From assembly GCA_910585265.1 (NCBI GenBank), contig CAJUCA010000081.1, positions 1 through 9,098 on the forward strand: a DNA stretch of 9,098 bases, in the 5' to 3' direction. Origin of the DNA: an uncultured Oscillospiraceae bacterium (GTDB taxonomy: Bacteria; Bacillota; Clostridia; Oscillospirales; Oscillospiraceae). The position numbers were made by a program, and so were the translations under genes. Below are positions 1 to 6,072 of this stretch, in pieces (the first letter of the stretch is position 1; every line of letters starts with the position of its first letter). Under the pieces are notes generated by a model that was given only the letters and a program-made list of their open reading frames with translations, had not been told where the DNA came from and did no database searches.

Positions 1-9
1 CTTGTAGCA

Positions 10-675
10 TTAGGGTATATTCCAAAACTTCGACGCAAACAGTTTCTGCTCTTTTTCTATTTCGCACATAATATTTGCAGGCCCTGGGGTATATCTCAAC
101 TCAATTTTCCGTTTATATTCACCATCGTCATATTGGGGGAACCTTGACCTCTTTGGAGTTCTTGGTGCCAAATCTACGAGGTAGTACTGCCAATCATCGT
201 TTAGCACCTTGAAATAGCGATAGAAAGTTTTAGGGTATCGCTTTTCAAAATCCACAAATTTTTCGTACAGTGTTAGTACAATTCCATCTTCGTCATAGAT
301 AAACCGTTTGAGAAAGTTATCGTCTTCATGGCACGAAAGAATATCTGTTATGTCTATTAAATCGTTTTTCAGAAGATAGATAAAGCCTCTATTCTGATCA
401 AAACGGTCACCATCACTCGAAAAGGGCTGGCAGGCAAAAAACAAGGCAATCAACGGCGATCTCGTAAAGTCGATCAAATTTGTGGGAATCCCATGGTGTT
501 ACGCAAAAGCCAGAAAATCTTTCCTTTCATCTGCAGTCAGTCGGTGATACACTTCGCGCTTGAACTCATTTTTCATCTGTACGAACGGGTATTCTTGGCC
601 CCCACCTCGAAATGCAGCCGAAACCGTATCATGATAGTTTGCAGGTTCACCACGATAGTATAATTTGTGAATTCA
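10..675 (-). pseudogene. FRG-domain protein, degraded (internal stop, no intact start)
   Basis: The frame from 672 down to 13 (about 220 codons) reads as an FRG-domain protein. The hallmark Y-Y-R-G-E lies near 660-646, followed by the conserved H-H-G-I-P-T-N-L-I-D-F-T block and S-P-L-I-A-L-F-F-A (about 498-434). Between them a TAA at 499-501 sits where the family normally has Gln (A-Q-H-x-G), so a CAA-to-TAA nonsense change is the simplest reading. Upstream the frame meets TGA at 673-675. A neighbouring frame has an ATG at 692-694 whose peptide (M-K-L-F-S-T-N-E-F) could be the original N-terminus joined by a one-base shift. No ribosome site is visible there. FRG domains occur in several proposed phage-defence and mobile-island proteins; their activity is poorly defined. 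The region is AT-rich relative to the rest of the window, which suggests transfer. The open part after the stop (475-10, TTG start) has no convincing ribosome site and is probably not translated. Confidence 0.72.
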
Positions 676-693
676 TTAGTAGAAAACAATTTC

Positions 694-735
694 ATGCAGT
701 GCCGGGATTCGAACCCAGAGTCTCTTGGACCCGAA
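694..735 (-). other. tRNA 3'-half-like sequence (possible attachment-site remnant)
   Basis: Read on the minus strand, this stretch fits the 3' half of a type I tRNA position by position. It has a 7-nt anticodon-loop-like TTCGGGT (735-729), CCAAG as the 3' anticodon stem, a 5-nt variable loop AGACT, a T-stem CTGGG/CCCGG around TTCGAAT, and then a 7-nt acceptor strand CACTGCA. No matching 5' half exists upstream on that strand: the expected TGCAGTG acceptor strand is absent and the sequence there is a GC hairpin. No CCA is encoded. A tRNA 3' end without its 5' half, beside a degraded accessory gene, is typical of an integrase attachment site. It could instead be a decayed tRNA. The anticodon cannot be assigned safely; CGG would fit the geometry. 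Confidence 0.45.
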
Positions 736-939
736 GATTCAGCTGAAAAGTCAGGGGGGCTTTCCGCCCCGTTTTGTTCCGTTTGTTCCAGCAGAAAGTG
801 CTTTCCAGACATCCCCACTCCAATGCCTCCATCCGTTCCCCACACAGTCTGGGTCATGATTTGGATCACTCGCCGCAAATTCTCATCTTTTCCTGGAACC
901 GCCGCCAAATTCAGCCTCCAGACACCTCGTCACAGCCAT

Positions 940-986
940 GCGCTATTCGCTTTCCGCATAAGGCGCGCGGCAAGCCGAATAAGCGC
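940..986. repeat. Imperfect inverted repeat upstream of the BKACE promoter
   Basis: GCGCTATTCG (940-949) is repeated inverted as CGAATAAGCGC (976-986), with one extra base and a 26-nt spacer. It ends 15 bases before the -35 hexamer at 1002, where an activator such as a LysR-type protein could bind. A role as operator is inference only; it may be chance. Confidence 0.25.
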
Positions 987-1001
987 ACTTCGCCAGAACT
1001 C

Positions 1002-1030
1002 TTGAAAAGTAAAAGGCGGCACTTTATGAT
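1002..1030 (+). promoter_or_regulatory. Sigma-A-type promoter for the BKACE gene
   Basis: TTGAAA (1002-1007) and TATGAT (1025-1030) are separated by exactly 17 bases, close to the housekeeping consensus. Transcription would start near 1037 and give a leader of about 70 bases before the ATG at 1107. A purine-rich ribosome site, GAGAGGTGG, lies about 9 bases upstream of that ATG. Confidence 0.6.
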
Positions 1031-1106
1031 AGAGGCAAGCGGTTCGAAACAATCCGAATCAAAATACCGAAAAAGACAAAACAATCATTTGAGAGGTGGC
1101 TGAATC

Positions 1107-2111
1107 ATGGCAAAGACCATCATTACCGTAGCACTGACGGGCGCGATCACCCCCCGCGGCTACCAAGTTCCGGAAACGCCGGAGCAGATCGCCGAGGAAG
1201 CCTATGCTTGCTGGAAGGCCGGAGCATCGGTGATCCATCTGCATATGCGGGACGACCAGGGCATGGGCGTTATGGACCCGGTAAAGTTCTATGAAACCAT
1301 CAAGCTGATCCGTGCCCACCAGGACTGTGACGTCATCATCAACTGCACGTCCTCCGGCGACAACCGGGTGTCCGACGATTCTCCCTACGGCAACGCGGCG
1401 CGTATGCTGCACCACGGCAATGTCCCCGGCATTGAGATGGGCACATTTGACGCCGGCACCTTCAATTGGGGCATCCCCGTCGGTATTTTCAGCAACTCTC
1501 CCACCTTCCTCGCCACCCTGGGCGGGCTGTATCAGGAACGGGGCATCAAGCCGGAGTTCGAGGTCTTCGATCTGGGCATGATCCGTGCGGTAGGCGTCTA
1601 CTGGAAGAAGGGGATTGTCAAAGCCCCGCTGCACTTCCAGCTCTGCCTGGGAGTTGTGGGCGGCATGGATACCGCCCACAGGGAGGTGCAGGAGATGCTG
1701 GCCGAGATTGAACACCTCCAGGCTGTCGGGAACCTGCCCCAGGAGGTCACCTGGTCCGCCTTCGGCATCGGAAAGGGCCATCTGCCGGTGATGTTCTCCG
1801 CCCTGGCCAACGGCGGGCACATCCGTGTGGGCATGGAGGACAACGTAATTTACGGCAAAGACAAAGCTGGGAGCAAAATCATGGCCACCAACGTGATGCT
1901 GGTGCAGCGGGCTGTGCGGGCGGTGGAGGCCTTCGGCAACGAGCCGGCCACCAGCGCGGAAGCCCGCGAACTGCTGGGCCTGAAGCCGCTGGATCACGCC
2001 GCCGTGGTGAAGGCACTGGACAAACTCACCGTGGAGCGGCTGGAGCAGGCAAAAAAGGAGGCCACAGACAAGTACGGCACCACCTACTTCGCCGCCAAGG
2101 GCATGGGCTGA
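1107..2111 (+). CDS. BKACE-family (DUF849) beta-keto acid cleavage enzyme
   Basis: This is a 334-residue cytoplasmic zinc enzyme of the BKACE/Kce family. Members transfer the end of a beta-keto acid onto acetyl-CoA, releasing acetoacetate and a new CoA thioester. The family's H-L-H-x-R-D motif is at residues 44-49, giving two zinc-binding histidines (H44, H46). The later R-V-G-M-E-D-N block gives R240, E244 and D245, matching the third zinc ligand and catalytic arginine/aspartate of Kce. An N-C-T-S-S segment (79-83) matches the substrate loop. About 40-50 residues at the C-terminus exceed the usual 275-300 length and are Ala/Lys/Glu-rich. The lysine-fermentation neighbours of kce (aminomutases, kdd, kal) are absent, so the substrate is probably not 3-keto-5-aminohexanoate. 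Beside a diketone-hydrolase-like gene, an SDR, CoA-transferase and thiolase, a triacetate (3,5-dioxohexanoate) acetoacetate-lyase role is plausible. The gene has its own promoter and terminator. Confidence 0.9.
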   Translation: MAKTIITVALTGAITPRGYQVPETPEQIAEEAYACWKAGASVIHLHMRDDQGMGVMDPVKFYETIKLIRAHQDCDVIINCTSSGDNRVSDDSPYGNAARMLHHGNVPGIEMGTFDAGTFNWGIPVGIFSNSPTFLATLGGLYQERGIKPEFEVFDLGMIRAVGVYWKKGIVKAPLHFQLCLGVVGGMDTAHREVQEMLAEIEHLQAVGNLPQEVTWSAFGIGKGHLPVMFSALANGGHIRVGMEDNVIYGKDKAGSKIMATNVMLVQRAVRAVEAFGNEPATSAEARELLGLKPLDHAAVVKALDKLTVERLEQAKKEATDKYGTTYFAAKGMG

Positions 2112-2126
2112 GGATATATACGCTGT

Positions 2127-2157
2127 GGGGACCGCCGGAAGGCGGTCCCCGTTTTTT
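2127..2157 (+). terminator. Rho-independent terminator after BKACE
   Basis: A perfect 10-bp stem (GGGGACCGCC / GGCGGTCCCC) closes a GGAA tetraloop and is followed by G and six T residues. It lies 15 bases after the BKACE stop and separates that gene from the next unit. Confidence 0.92.
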
Positions 2158-2202
2158 GCGGGCGTCAGGCGTGGCTATACAGTTTCGGCATAACGGCTGA
2201 AA

Positions 2203-2241
2203 TAAGGGGAATTTCCTTTCTTAAAACCGTCAATGTATACT
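2203..2241 (+). promoter_or_regulatory. Probable promoter region for the crotonase-cupin-SDR unit
   Basis: TATACT at 2236-2241 is a good -10 hexamer, but only a poor -35 (TTCCTT, 2213-2218) sits 17 bases upstream. A near-palindrome, about AAGGGGAATTTCCTT (2204-2218), occupies the -35 region. This suggests activator or repressor control. A new promoter is expected here because a strong terminator closes the preceding gene. The word GAATTTCCTTT (2209-2219) recurs upstream of the MFS gene. Confidence 0.4.
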
Positions 2242-2283
2242 TTGATTATGAAATCCATAGACAAACCCTGTGCCAACTACGAA

Positions 2284-2290
2284 AAGGAGG
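2284..2290 (+). promoter_or_regulatory. Ribosome site that fixes the crotonase-like start
   Basis: AAGGAGG lies 8 bases before the ATG at 2299. The in-frame ATG at 2233 has no ribosome site and precedes the putative -10 box, so the shorter protein is favoured. Confidence 0.85.
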
Positions 2291-2298
2291 AACACATC

Positions 2299-3312
2299 AT
2301 GGCAAGACCCTTAGCGGACTATGTAAAACTCCCCGGACTGGAGGAGTACAAGGAGTGGTTCAAGGACTTCGCCGACCTAAAGCGGGAGGACGGCATTCTC
2401 CAGGTCACCTGGAAGACCCTGGACGGCCCCATGCATCACAGCGGGATGTCCCACCGGGCCATTCCTCAGCTGGTTCGCGTGCTGTCCCTGGACACCGAGA
2501 ACGAGATCATCATCTTCACCCACATTGGTGACAACTGGATGATCGAGTCCGATGCCAACGGCTGGGAGACCTATTCCCAGCTGCCCAAGCAGCGGTTCCA
2601 GCACCAGTACTTTGACGATACCAACCTGATTAAGAACATGATCTTCGACTTGGATGTGCCCACCATCGGTGTCATGCCCGGTCCCGGCTTCCACTGGGAC
2701 AGTGCCTTCCTCAGCGATGTGACCATTGTCACCGAGGACACCAAGATCGAGGTTCCCCACGCCCAGGGCGGCCTGGTTCCCGGCGACGGCATGGGTCTGA
2801 TGATGCAGCACTACCTGGGCACCAAGCGAGGGGCCTACTACATGATGACCTCCCGCCAGATCACTGCCCAGCAGATACTGGACGCGGGCATGGTGTCCGA
2901 GGTGGTGGCCAAGGGCAAGGGGCTGGAGCGCGCCTGGGAAATCGCCCGTATGTGGAAGCGGATGCCCTATGAGAACCGCTGCATCATGTCCTACCTGGCT
3001 AAGCGGCCTTTGAAGAAGCTGCTTGTGGACGATCTGAAACTGCACACCGTCTCCGAGCAGTACGCCTCCCTGCTGCGGGTGGCCGCCGGAACCCTGGGCG
3101 ATGAAAACTCCGAACAGCAGGACGAAAAGTACATCAGCCGAGTCAACGACTACCGCTACGCCACCACCGACATGGAGCAGCCCATGACCCTGGAGCTGTG
3201 GGCGGGTATGGCCAAGCGGGCCGCCGAGTGGTTCAAGAAGGTGGAGTCCGGCGAGATCCCCAACCCCTACGAGTATGAGCACAGCAACGAGCCGGACTGG
3301 TACAAGTTCTAA
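2299..3312 (+). CDS. Crotonase-superfamily protein, 6-oxocamphor hydrolase-like (probable beta-diketone hydrolase)
   Basis: This 337-residue protein has a crotonase core (about 15-210) and a C-terminal extension of roughly 130 residues. The two glutamates of enoyl-CoA hydratases are not at their usual places. Instead, segment 127-168 carries G-P-G-F-H-W-D, then P-H-A-Q-G-G-L-V-P-G-D-G, giving H132, H154 and D163. The H154/D163 spacing of nine equals the His145/Asp154 pair of 6-oxocamphor hydrolase, which cleaves a cyclic 1,3-diketone by a retro-Claisen reaction. Trp38 and His46/47 also resemble active-site residues of that enzyme (from memory of the family). I therefore infer a hydrolase for a cyclic or linear beta-diketone. 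Dihydrophloroglucinol (a 1,3-cyclohexanedione) would be an apt substrate. It is followed after 21 bases by the cupin gene in what looks like one operon. A true hydratase or isomerase is less likely but not excluded. Confidence 0.75.
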   Translation: MARPLADYVKLPGLEEYKEWFKDFADLKREDGILQVTWKTLDGPMHHSGMSHRAIPQLVRVLSLDTENEIIIFTHIGDNWMIESDANGWETYSQLPKQRFQHQYFDDTNLIKNMIFDLDVPTIGVMPGPGFHWDSAFLSDVTIVTEDTKIEVPHAQGGLVPGDGMGLMMQHYLGTKRGAYYMMTSRQITAQQILDAGMVSEVVAKGKGLERAWEIARMWKRMPYENRCIMSYLAKRPLKKLLVDDLKLHTVSEQYASLLRVAAGTLGDENSEQQDEKYISRVNDYRYATTDMEQPMTLELWAGMAKRAAEWFKKVESGEIPNPYEYEHSNEPDWYKF

Positions 3313-3333
3313 TCAAAAAAGGAGGAAGCAGCT

Positions 3334-3714
3334 ATGTCAAAGTACAGGATTCAGCGGGCCAAAGGCGTGGAGGGCAGCACGATCTACACCTATTCCGCCC
3401 CAGGCCATTACGAGTGCGTTCCCACCCGCCTGCACGACATCGACGGTGCCGGAGCCAATGACATCGAGGGCGGCAAGCTCATCATGGGCATCACCTACTT
3501 TGTCCCCGGCGGCAGCACCGACTTTTCCGCCAATCCCCTGGAGTCCATCTACTACATCCTCACCGGTGAGATGACCCTCAAGACTGAGGACGGCGAAACT
3601 GTCCTCCACGCGGGGGACAGCTTCCACTGCGTGGGCGGCGTCACCAAGTCCGTAACCAACACCGGCACCGAGGTGTGTCAGATGCTGGTGGTTCTCCAGC
3701 CGCCCCAGAAGTGA
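3334..3714 (+). CDS. Small cupin-domain protein lacking canonical metal ligands
   Basis: A 126-residue single-domain cupin, recognised by the P-G-G turn (58-60), the E-x-x-Y-x-L-x-G-E strand (E70-E79), the second-motif start A-G-D-S-F (93-97) and the closing N-T-G (109-111). In the first cupin motif the usual H-x-H is replaced by S65-A-N67, leaving only Glu70. In the second motif the His position is occupied by Lys105. Ordinary metal-dependent catalysis is therefore doubtful, although His98 or the N-terminal histidines (24, 34) might serve in a changed site. The start is set by AAAAAAGGAGG about 8 bases upstream. Its place between the diketone-hydrolase-like gene and the SDR suggests a role in the same pathway, such as substrate binding, a non-metal isomerisation or lactone step, or support of a partner enzyme. 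The specific function is unknown. Confidence 0.85.
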   Translation: MSKYRIQRAKGVEGSTIYTYSAPGHYECVPTRLHDIDGAGANDIEGGKLIMGITYFVPGGSTDFSANPLESIYYILTGEMTLKTEDGETVLHAGDSFHCVGGVTKSVTNTGTEVCQMLVVLQPPQK

Positions 3715-3764
3715 CGGGCAGCACCCGCAAACTCGTGACGAATTGTTGAAAGGAGTTAAGTTTC

Positions 3765-4636
3765 ATGCCGAAAATCTACAATGGTGATTTGACCAAGCTG
3801 TTCGACTTGTCCGGCAAAAAGGCCGTCATCTTCGGCGGTGCCGGCGGCTTCGGCCAGGCCATCGCCGAGGGCTACGCCGCCAACGGCTGTTCCGTATGCA
3901 TCTCCTCCCGCAGCGAGGAAAAGCTGAAGGCCGCCAAAGCCGCCATCGAGAAGGTGGCCGCCCCTGGCGTGAAGGTCATGTACCTGGCCGGTGACGCGGG
4001 CGATGAGGAGTTCGTGAAGAAGGCGTTGACATCGTCACCGGGCCGGAGGGTCTGGGTGGTTGCGACATCCTGGTGAACTCCCAGGGCATCAACAAGAAGA
4101 TATGGTCCTGGGAGATCGAGACCGATTTCTTCGAGAAGATGCTGCATACCAATATCACCTCCCTGATGCTGACCTGCAAGTACTTCGGCAACTGGATGAA
4201 GGATCACAACCTGGACGGCGACGAGTACGCCGCCCCCGCCCCGGGCCAGCCCAACACCAACAAGGGCTACGGCAAGATCATCAACATCGGCTCCGTGCGG
4301 GGCATCCGTGCCGTGGCCAATGGCGGCGGCGGAAATGTGCCCTACAACACCACTAAGGGTGCTGTGGAGATGCTGACCAAGGCCTATGCCGCCGACCTGC
4401 GCCCCAACGTACAGGTCAACGCCATCGGCCCCACCATCACCTACACCCCCATGATGGTGGGCATACTCCCCCCGGATGAGAATGTCCGCAACAACATCGC
4501 CAATGCCCTGCCCGCTCAGCGCATTGGCTACGAGATCGACGTGGTGGGCGCGGCCATCTTCCTGGCCTCCGCCGCCTCCGACATGGTAACCGCCGCCACC
4601 ATCTATCCCGACGGCGGCCTGGTTGCCACGTCCTGA
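3765..4636 (+). pseudogene. Short-chain dehydrogenase/reductase, split by a one-base frameshift
   Basis: Joined, the two frames give an NAD(P)-dependent SDR of about 290 residues. The first (from 3765) contains the nucleotide-binding G-G-A-G-G-F-G (residues 25-31) and an S-R-S segment after strand 2. The second (open through 4636) contains the N-S-Q-G structural motif, catalytic Ser in N-I-G-S-V-R-G, the Y-N-T-T-K (Y-x3-K) catalytic pair, and the C-terminal D-G-G. The frames join near 4023-4025: after V-K-K-A the family sequence continues as V-D-I-V-T-G-P in the -1 frame, so one base appears missing. No slippery heptamer is visible, so programmed frameshifting is unlikely. Without repair the protein would lack its active site. 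By context it could be a ketone or polyphenol reductase (phloroglucinol reductase is an SDR) or a hydroxy-oxo-acid dehydrogenase. Ribosome site AAAGGAG precedes the ATG; the cupin gene ends 50 bases upstream. Confidence 0.85.
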
Positions 4637-4652
4637 GCCAGATCAATATGCA

Positions 4653-4690
4653 AAAATGGGCTCCTGTTTGCGAGGACAGGGGCCCATTTT
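4653..4690 (+). terminator. Intra-operon hairpin (terminator or attenuator) before CoA-transferase
   Basis: A 15-bp stem (AAAATGGGCTCCTGT / ACAGGGGCCCATTTT, one G-U pair) with an 8-base loop lies 17 bases after the SDR stop. It ends in TTTT, just before the ribosome site of the next gene (AAGAAGGAG). With A and T runs at its two ends it could act in both directions. No promoter is obvious between it and the CoA-transferase, so it may only reduce read-through, or protect an mRNA end. Confidence 0.7.
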
Positions 4691-4705
4691 AAGAAGGAGT
4701 AAATT

Positions 4706-5419
4706 ATGGCAGAAACCAGTGTAAAAAAACATGAGGATCGCCGGCTTGACTGGGGCAAGGTGCGTTCCCGGGATGAGATCATCGCCTGCTTCCACGATGG
4801 CCAGATCATCGCCGTGGGCGGTCAGGCCGGCTGCAACGCCCCTTGGCGGCTCATCAACTGCCTGCTGGACAGTGGAGCCAAACACCCCACCATCTATTCT
4901 ATCGACTGCCACGATCCCGGCATCGGCATCGGCAAGCTGATCCGGGCGGGCCGGGTAGATCGCATGGTCACCACCCACATGGGCACCAACCCGGAGGCTT
5001 CCCAGCGGATGCTGTCCAGGGAGATGCAGGTGGAACTGGCCCCTATGGGTTCCTTCATCGAGCGGATCCGGTGCGGCGGCGCGGGACTGGGCGGCGTATT
5101 GACCAAGACCGGCCTGGGCACCGTGGTGGAGGAGGGCAAGTAGATCATCTCCGTCAAGGGGGAGCGGTACCTGCTGGAGGAGGCCCTCCACGCCGACGTG
5201 GCCATCACACGGGCCCGCCGGGCGGACCTCATCGGCAACCTGGCCTACCGGGGAACCGGCACAGCCTCCCACCCCGTCATGGCCACGGCGGCGGATCTGT
5301 CCATCGTGGAATGCGATCTGTTGTGCGACGTAGCCGAGATTGCCCCAGATGACGTGCGGGTTCCCGGCGTATACATCGATATGATCCTGGCGGAAGGAGG
5401 GCCCGGAAATGCTGGATAA
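4706..5419 (+). pseudogene. Acyl-CoA transferase (family I) alpha subunit, interrupted by in-frame TAG
   Basis: Read through TAG, the frame encodes 237 residues matching the whole length of the alpha subunit of 3-oxoacid/acetoacetate CoA-transferases (AtoD/ScoA type). The N-terminal part has the G-G-Q-A-G-C CoA-side turn (38-43), then E-R-I-R-C-G-G-A-G-L-G-G (119-130) and T-G-L-G-T-V-V-E-E-G-K. The part after the stop is also typical: Y-L-L-E-E-A-L, A-D-V-A, G-N-L-A-Y-R-G-T, and N/H-P-V-M-A-T-A-A-D. The TAG (5141-5143, codon 146) sits where relatives usually have Glu, Gln or Lys, so CAG- or AAG-to-TAG would explain it. The downstream part has no convincing ribosome site plus start. The frame ends 11 bases inside the beta gene, the usual translational coupling. 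The enzyme would activate acetoacetate or a related acid with CoA from another thioester. Pseudogene, sequencing error and suppressed TAG are all possible. Confidence 0.85.
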
Positions 5420-6056
5420 CAGACGGTTCATCGCACGGCGGGCCGCACGGTATTTCAAGGTCGGTGACGTGGTGAACTTGGGCATCGGCATACCCAACCT
5501 GTGCGCGGAATTTACCGAAAAGGGTATCATGTTCGAGACGGAAAACGGCCTGATCGGCGTAGGCGACGCGGCCACCGACGTGATGGTGACCGACCGCTTT
5601 TGCGATGCGGGTTCCAACCCCTTCGTACCCATGCCGGGGGCCTCCGTGTTCGACACGGCCTACTCCTTTGCCATCATCCGCAGCGGGCGCATGGCGGCCA
5701 CGGTGTTAGGAGCACTCCAGGTGTCGGCCAGAGGGGATCTGGCCAACTGGGCCACGCCAAACCGCAGGTTCGGCATGGGTGGGGCCATGGATCTGTGTAA
5801 TGGTGCCCGCAAAGTCATTGTAGCTATGGAACTCACCGCCAGGGATGGTGCCAGGAAGATTGTGAACGAGTGCTCCTACCCCCTGACCGCCATGCAGTGC
5901 GTCAACCACATCGTCACGGAACAGTGCGTCATTGATGTAACGGAGACAGGACTGGTGCTGAAAGAGATCCATCAGGGCAGGACGCCGGAGGACATACAGG
6001 CTCAAGTGGAGCCCAAGCTGATCCTTGCGGATGACTGGACGGTCATGGAGGAGTGA
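5409..6056 (+). CDS. Acyl-CoA transferase (family I) beta subunit
   Basis: This is a 215-residue, full-length beta subunit of the AtoA/ScoB type, which pairs with the alpha subunit to move CoA between carboxylic acids through a glutamyl-CoA intermediate. The catalytic Glu is E45 in the E-N-G-L-I-G motif (45-50). G-I-G-I-P-N (25-30), the G-A-L-Q-V segment, G-M-G-G-A-M-D-L and V-I-V-A-M-E-L-T complete the family pattern. The ATG overlaps the end of the alpha frame by 11 bases and is preceded by GGAAGGAGG inside that gene. Context points to acetoacetate activation, so that the product of the BKACE reaction can be cleaved by the thiolase. If alpha is truly broken, this subunit would have no partner from this locus. 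The gene ends 16 bases from the stop of the convergent LysR gene; a short 6-bp stem (6050-6069) spans the junction but lacks a T-run. Confidence 0.93.
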   Translation: MLDNRRFIARRAARYFKVGDVVNLGIGIPNLCAEFTEKGIMFETENGLIGVGDAATDVMVTDRFCDAGSNPFVPMPGASVFDTAYSFAIIRSGRMAATVLGALQVSARGDLANWATPNRRFGMGGAMDLCNGARKVIVAMELTARDGARKIVNECSYPLTAMQCVNHIVTEQCVIDVTETGLVLKEIHQGRTPEDIQAQVEPKLILADDWTVMEE

Positions 6057-6072
6057 GCTGCGGCACTCCGGT

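Larger units (their letters stand above)
676..1106. other. Intergenic region without a gene (431 bases)
   Basis: No credible coding region is present; the open frames here lack ribosome sites and resemble no family. It holds the tRNA-like fragment (694-735), a short GC hairpin at 756-770 (GGGGC/GCCCC) followed by GTTTTGTT that might terminate plus-strand transcription, an imperfect inverted repeat at 940-986, and the BKACE promoter near 1002-1030. The remainder shows nothing I can identify. Confidence 0.6.

Noticed and set aside
694..766. A complete tRNA gene on the minus strand
   Set aside because: The 5' half (matching acceptor strand, D-arm, 5' anticodon stem) cannot be found; the sequence there is a GC hairpin.
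667..1103. Two plus-strand open frames in the 667-1103 region
   Set aside because: They run across the tRNA-like fragment and the BKACE promoter, lack ribosome sites and show no recognisable protein features.
1059..1997. Long minus-strand open frame opposite BKACE
   Set aside because: It is antisense to a gene with clear family motifs, has no ribosome site, and its His/Gly/Val-rich composition is typical of the complement of GC-rich coding sequence.
1107..2111. Lysine-fermentation kce assignment
   Set aside because: None of the other lysine-fermentation genes (aminomutases, 3,5-diaminohexanoate dehydrogenase, ammonia-lyase) is present nearby, so only the family is named.
2233..2298. Upstream ATG extending the crotonase-like protein by 22 residues
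   Set aside because: No ribosome site, and the ATG lies at the putative -10 box; the ATG at 2299 has AAGGAGG at ideal distance.
2377..3282. Long minus-strand open frame opposite the crotonase-like gene
   Set aside because: Same reasons: low-complexity Gly/His/Val composition and overlap with a well-supported gene.
4010..4040. Programmed -1 frameshifting in the SDR gene
   Set aside because: No slippery X-XXY-YYZ heptamer or adjacent strong hairpin is visible; a missing base explains the shift more simply.
4643..5656. Minus-strand open frame of 337 residues opposite the CoA-transferase genes
   Set aside because: The plus strand carries conserved CoA-transferase motifs over the whole stretch; the antisense frame matches no family and has no start signals.
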